In this document: one piece after another, positions 61,328 to 64,000 of the stretch
How the letters are laid out: each line of letters starts with the position of its first letter
Position numbering within the stretch: the stretch's first letter is position 1
Assembly (NCBI GenBank): GCA_944989445.1
Contig: CALYLW010000042.1
Span: forward strand, 977,242-1,041,241
Length of the DNA: 64,000 nt
Direction of reading: 5' to 3'
Origin: Ampullaceana balthica
Taxonomy: Eukaryota > Mollusca > Gastropoda > Lymnaeidae
The notes under the pieces: model-generated
The model's input: only the letters and a program-made list of their open reading frames with translations
The model's database searches: none
Told to the model about the DNA's origin: nothing
Made by a program: the position numbers and the translations under genes

Positions 61328-61440
61328 TTGTTAGTGGACAATGATTCGTTGATAGTGACCAGTGACAGAGATGAAAAGATTCGAATAAGTCGCTACCCTG
61401 ATGCCTACAACATAGAAGCTTACTGCCTGGGCCACACTCA
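61328..61440 (+). CDS. WDR4: WDR4 internal exon (next WD40 blade)
   Basis: This exon continues the previous one in phase 0: [20 protein letters not shown] / [18 protein letters not shown]. The DRDEKIR segment and the IExxCLGHT(E/Q) end are the best-conserved parts of animal WDR4 and belong to the middle WD40 blades near the METTL1-facing surface (family knowledge). The acceptor is TTGTCCTCAG at 61318-61327 and the donor GTAAGT starts at 61441; the exon ends after two bases of a codon. The following exon, expected to carry a SGDGT-type WD40 motif, was not found before the end of the window. Two decayed copies of its 3' end lie at 62184-62325. Confidence 0.95.
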
Positions 61441-61473
61441 GTAAGTAAGATATTGTTAGTGTTGTATACAATA

Positions 61474-62162
61474 CTAGCTGGGGTATCCGGCGTTGCACGA
61501 TTTAAAAAATAGTAAACAGATTCAAAAAAAAGAATAGAATTCCACACCGTTGGACATAGGGTGCCGAAATTTTGCATGGGACCCTCATTTGACCCGGGAA
61601 GGGTCATAGGCTATGTTTCAACCCCAGGTGACCACCCCTAGGGTAACCTAACTCTACTCAGGGTCACCTTGATTTACTATTCTGTTTATTGATGCTGAGA
61701 AGTGTGAATTAAAGAAAACCAAAACTATTGTTGTTAAGAAGAATAAATGAAATTAATCTCTTTATTTCTCAAGATCTTATAAAATTGAATGGGGGATAAA
61801 ATCTTAAACATTACCCGAAAAGAGACATTTGGTGTCCCCGGCCCCGAAGAAATGGACATTATGAGCTCAGTGCACTGCAGTATTTTAGTAAAGGCTCTCA
61901 CGAACTTACATACCAAGTTTGGTCAAGAATCATTCATTTACACAGTAACAAACGCTCAAACTAATCTTTATAAGCAAAAAAGCAACCAAATGGGCCCCCT
62001 TACCCTAAAGGTGATCACCTGGGGTTGAAACATAGACTATGACCTGTCCCGGGTCAAATGAGTGTCCCATGCAAAATTTTAGCACCCTAGGTCCAACGGT
62101 GTGGAATTCTAAGGGTAACAAACAAACAAACTACCAAACAAACTTTCATCATTATATATTAG
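61474..62162. mobile_element. Foldback-type element in the next WDR4 intron
   Basis: Two imperfect inverted arms, ~61535-61655 and ~61985-62115, include CACCGTTGGACATAGGGTGC versus the inverse of CACCCTAGGTCCAACGGTGT near the outer ends, and GTTTCAACCCCAGGTGACCA versus the inverse of GGTGATCACCTGGGGTTGAA near the inner ends. The element starts TACTAGCTGGGGTATCCGGC and ends in an AACAAACAAAC/TTATATATTAG tail, a terminal style common to several invertebrate non-autonomous elements. It is inserted in the TTGTTAGTGTTGTATACAAT repeat. No coding potential. Confidence 0.75.
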
Positions 62163-62425
62163 ATTGTTAGTGTTGTATACAATATACAACATGCCGCATA
62201 GAGGCTTATTGCCTGGACCACTCTCAGTAAGTAAGATAATATTAGTGTTGTATACAATATTGTTAGTGTTGTATACAATATACAACATAGAGGCTTACTG
62301 CATGTGCCACACTTAGTATAAAAGTTACCAATTTATTATTATTATTATTATACAATATTATTAGTGTTGTATACAATATTGTTAGTGTTGTATACAATAT
62401 TGTTAGCTTTGTATACAACTTAGAC
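62163..62425 (+). repeat. ~22-bp repeat plus two decayed copies of the WDR4 exon 3' end
   Basis: ATTGTTAGTGTTGTATACAA recurs at ~62163, 62240, 62259, 62359, 62378 and 62397, and also just after the real donor (61452). Two segments within it copy the exon end. 62190-62238 reads ATAGAGGCTTATTGCCTGGA / CCACTCTCAG|TAAGTAAG with donor intact. 62282-62321 reads ACAACATAGAGGCTTACTGC / ATGTGCCACACTTAG with the donor lost. The true exon has ATAGAAGCTTACTGCCTGGG at the same place. Confidence 0.85.
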
Positions 62426-64000
62426 TATGAGTGTGGTGGTACAGTTCTGTAACCAAAATCCATTCTCTTACTATATGAATTCTTGCCTATCAATGTCCTT
62501 CTTTGATTGGATTAGCGCCCCAATCACCTACTGCCATCTATCGTATTGAAATCTATCGTATTGAAATCTATCGTATTTCCATCTATCGCTCAATCTTTGA
62601 TGGCTAAAAAAGGGAAATCCTGAAATCGTTTTCTAAATCGTGATTCCATAATATTATCTTAATGATCGCATCTCCTCTTTTCCTCCAAGTTCGGCCAGTA
62701 AAGAAATAGAGCTGCAATATATGGGTGAAAACAATGTGTTCCTTATTTTCTTGTAGCTCTTGTAACTATAGTACACTCTGTCTACCTGTCTGTCCGTCCG
62801 TCCATCCGTCCGTCTATCATCTATGTTTCTCCCGTGACTTAAAAAAAACAAACAATAATAATTAACTTAGATCATTTTCCCCTAATTAGCTTTCCGGCCA
62901 TAGGTATCACCGTCATCGCTGCAGAAACCTGGCCACGTCATTGGTCAGCACTGGTCGCTTGATGTTGGCATGAGATCTTGTATCTTCTAGCCTCGGGTCA
63001 CGTTTGAGTTGATCCTGTCGTTGGAAGAAATGCAACCCGGCCTGTAATCCTATTAAAACGTGCTTCTCATTCGCGTTGGACTTTAAATTAATCCGCGCGA
63101 CAGATGTTTTCAAAATTATTTAGCGGTCTAATTTTCTCTGCGGAGGGAGGGGGTGCGGCATGCTTTGCGTGCATGAACTCGCTCTTCAAGCTTAAGGCTT
63201 TGGTTTATTTTGACACGGATTTACTACTTAGGCATCCGAGATGTGTGCATTCAACTGTCCACAGACACACACGTGTTGGTTCGAAGGCGTAATGGTGACG
63301 TACACGGAGGCACAAGAAAGTGAGTTTTTCTAGAGTAGAGATCCACGGCTGGTGTGCCGCGGGACGGTGGCAAACATGAAAAGGGGTGATGGTCAGGTTG
63401 CCGCGAGAAGATGATAGAGGCGTCACTAGACGATGTGTAAATGACACGAATCAGCATCCGCGTCTGAAGCGAAAGAACGTCGGTCGCTTTGACCACTGTT
63501 TACTACTCCCTACCCCTGAAATGCCGTATTTATTTGTATTGATGGCTCGTTGTTGGAAATGTGTTGGGGGTCCTGTGCCCAAAACCCATTCATTTATATA
63601 GTAATGTGTCAAACCCGAAAATGGGGTTTGGCCGGCTAGTTTGCTTAGGAAGTAACTTTTTAGTTGCGTGCCGGCTGATGAGGCTCTGCGTGCCGACTGT
63701 GGCACGCGTGCCATAGGTTCGCCAGCACGCTCCAAAAGTAACGGTACTGAACATTTCGCATCTTGAACACAAACATGAGTCCGTTAACTTTCTTTTGTCG
63801 ATGTTTCTGATAGATATGACAGTTGTAGTTGTAGTTACACTATATAATGTACATTTAGTTTAAATAATTATGCTCATTTATTTGTACTGCTTAAGGTATT
63901 ATCTCAAACGTTTATTTGTATATTAGTCTACTAGGGGTTGTAGGGCGCCTACGGCTACGGCGTCCACTTTTTCCAAAAGCCCAAGTACCTTATCCTTGTT
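62426..64000. other. Unassigned sequence (probable WDR4 intron)
   Basis: No further WDR4 exon recognised. ATCTATCGTATTGAA occurs about three times at ~62536-62590, and a (TCCG)n patch lies at ~62790-62812. GGGCGCCTACGGCTACGGCG at ~63943 resembles the GGCGCC motifs near 20163. Overlapping 60-94 codon frames at 63104-63772 have no domain. Confidence 0.5.

Noticed and set aside
62426..64000. Next WDR4 exon
   Set aside because: No segment with an acceptor in the required phase encoding the expected SGDGT-type WD40 blade was found.

Overview
This is eukaryotic, animal nuclear DNA that is almost entirely non-coding. The organism is probably a lophotrochozoan, most likely a gastropod mollusc. That inference rests on the form of the WDR4 exons, the mix of LINEs, tRNA-type SINE, hAT MITEs and foldback elements, and the density of minisatellites; no species can be named. 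There are no operons, Shine-Dalgarno sites, CRISPR arrays, phage or plasmid features. The only host gene I can support is WDR4, the non-catalytic partner of METTL1 in tRNA m7G46 methylation. Two internal exons lie near the right end (59493-59685 and 61328-61440, + strand). The rest of the gene is outside the window or unrecognised.

Layout. 1-3207: six ~470-560 bp units of a modular tandem element, related copies of which recur at 38.86-39.86 kb (opposite strand) and 43.88-44.50 kb. 3.25-4.62 kb: a TIR-bounded element containing the dead C-terminal part of a LINE reverse transcriptase; a shorter relative without the LINE is at 30.99-31.28 kb. 6.34-6.55 kb: a LINE 3' tip joined to a SINE fragment. 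9.1-14.65 kb: three large satellites (39 bp; 40/50 bp; 47 bp). 16.3 kb: a LINE 3' fragment. 21.2-24.9 kb: five minisatellites. 26.8 kb: a TIR element. 27.4-29.3 kb: a 62-bp satellite. 33-38.3 kb: arrays of 63, 41, 28, 16 and 42 bp. 42-43.8 kb: CAG/CAA-rich, 22-bp and 16-18-bp arrays. 44.7 kb: a hAT-type MITE. 49.3-52.6 kb: a 3-kb array of 21-bp units with a full-length SINE inserted at its left edge. 54.06-54.96 kb: a 5'-truncated LINE with the FADD motif and a (GATAA)n tail. 56-61.2 kb: more minisatellites. 59.3-62.4 kb: the WDR4 part, with introns filled by a hAT MITE carrying a BED zinc finger, two minisatellites, a foldback element and two decayed duplications of an exon 3' end.

Very long open frames (up to ~900 codons) run through the satellites, often in several frames or on both strands. 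They come from stop-free repeat units and are not genes. I estimate that tandem repeats make up roughly 30% of the window. The most unusual features are the modular hairpin-bounded satellite family, the symmetric 4-27-4 architecture of the 40/50-bp array, the 39-bp array with an AP-1-like heptamer in most units, and the duplicated WDR4 exon/donor segment. I found no previously undescribed protein-coding system.
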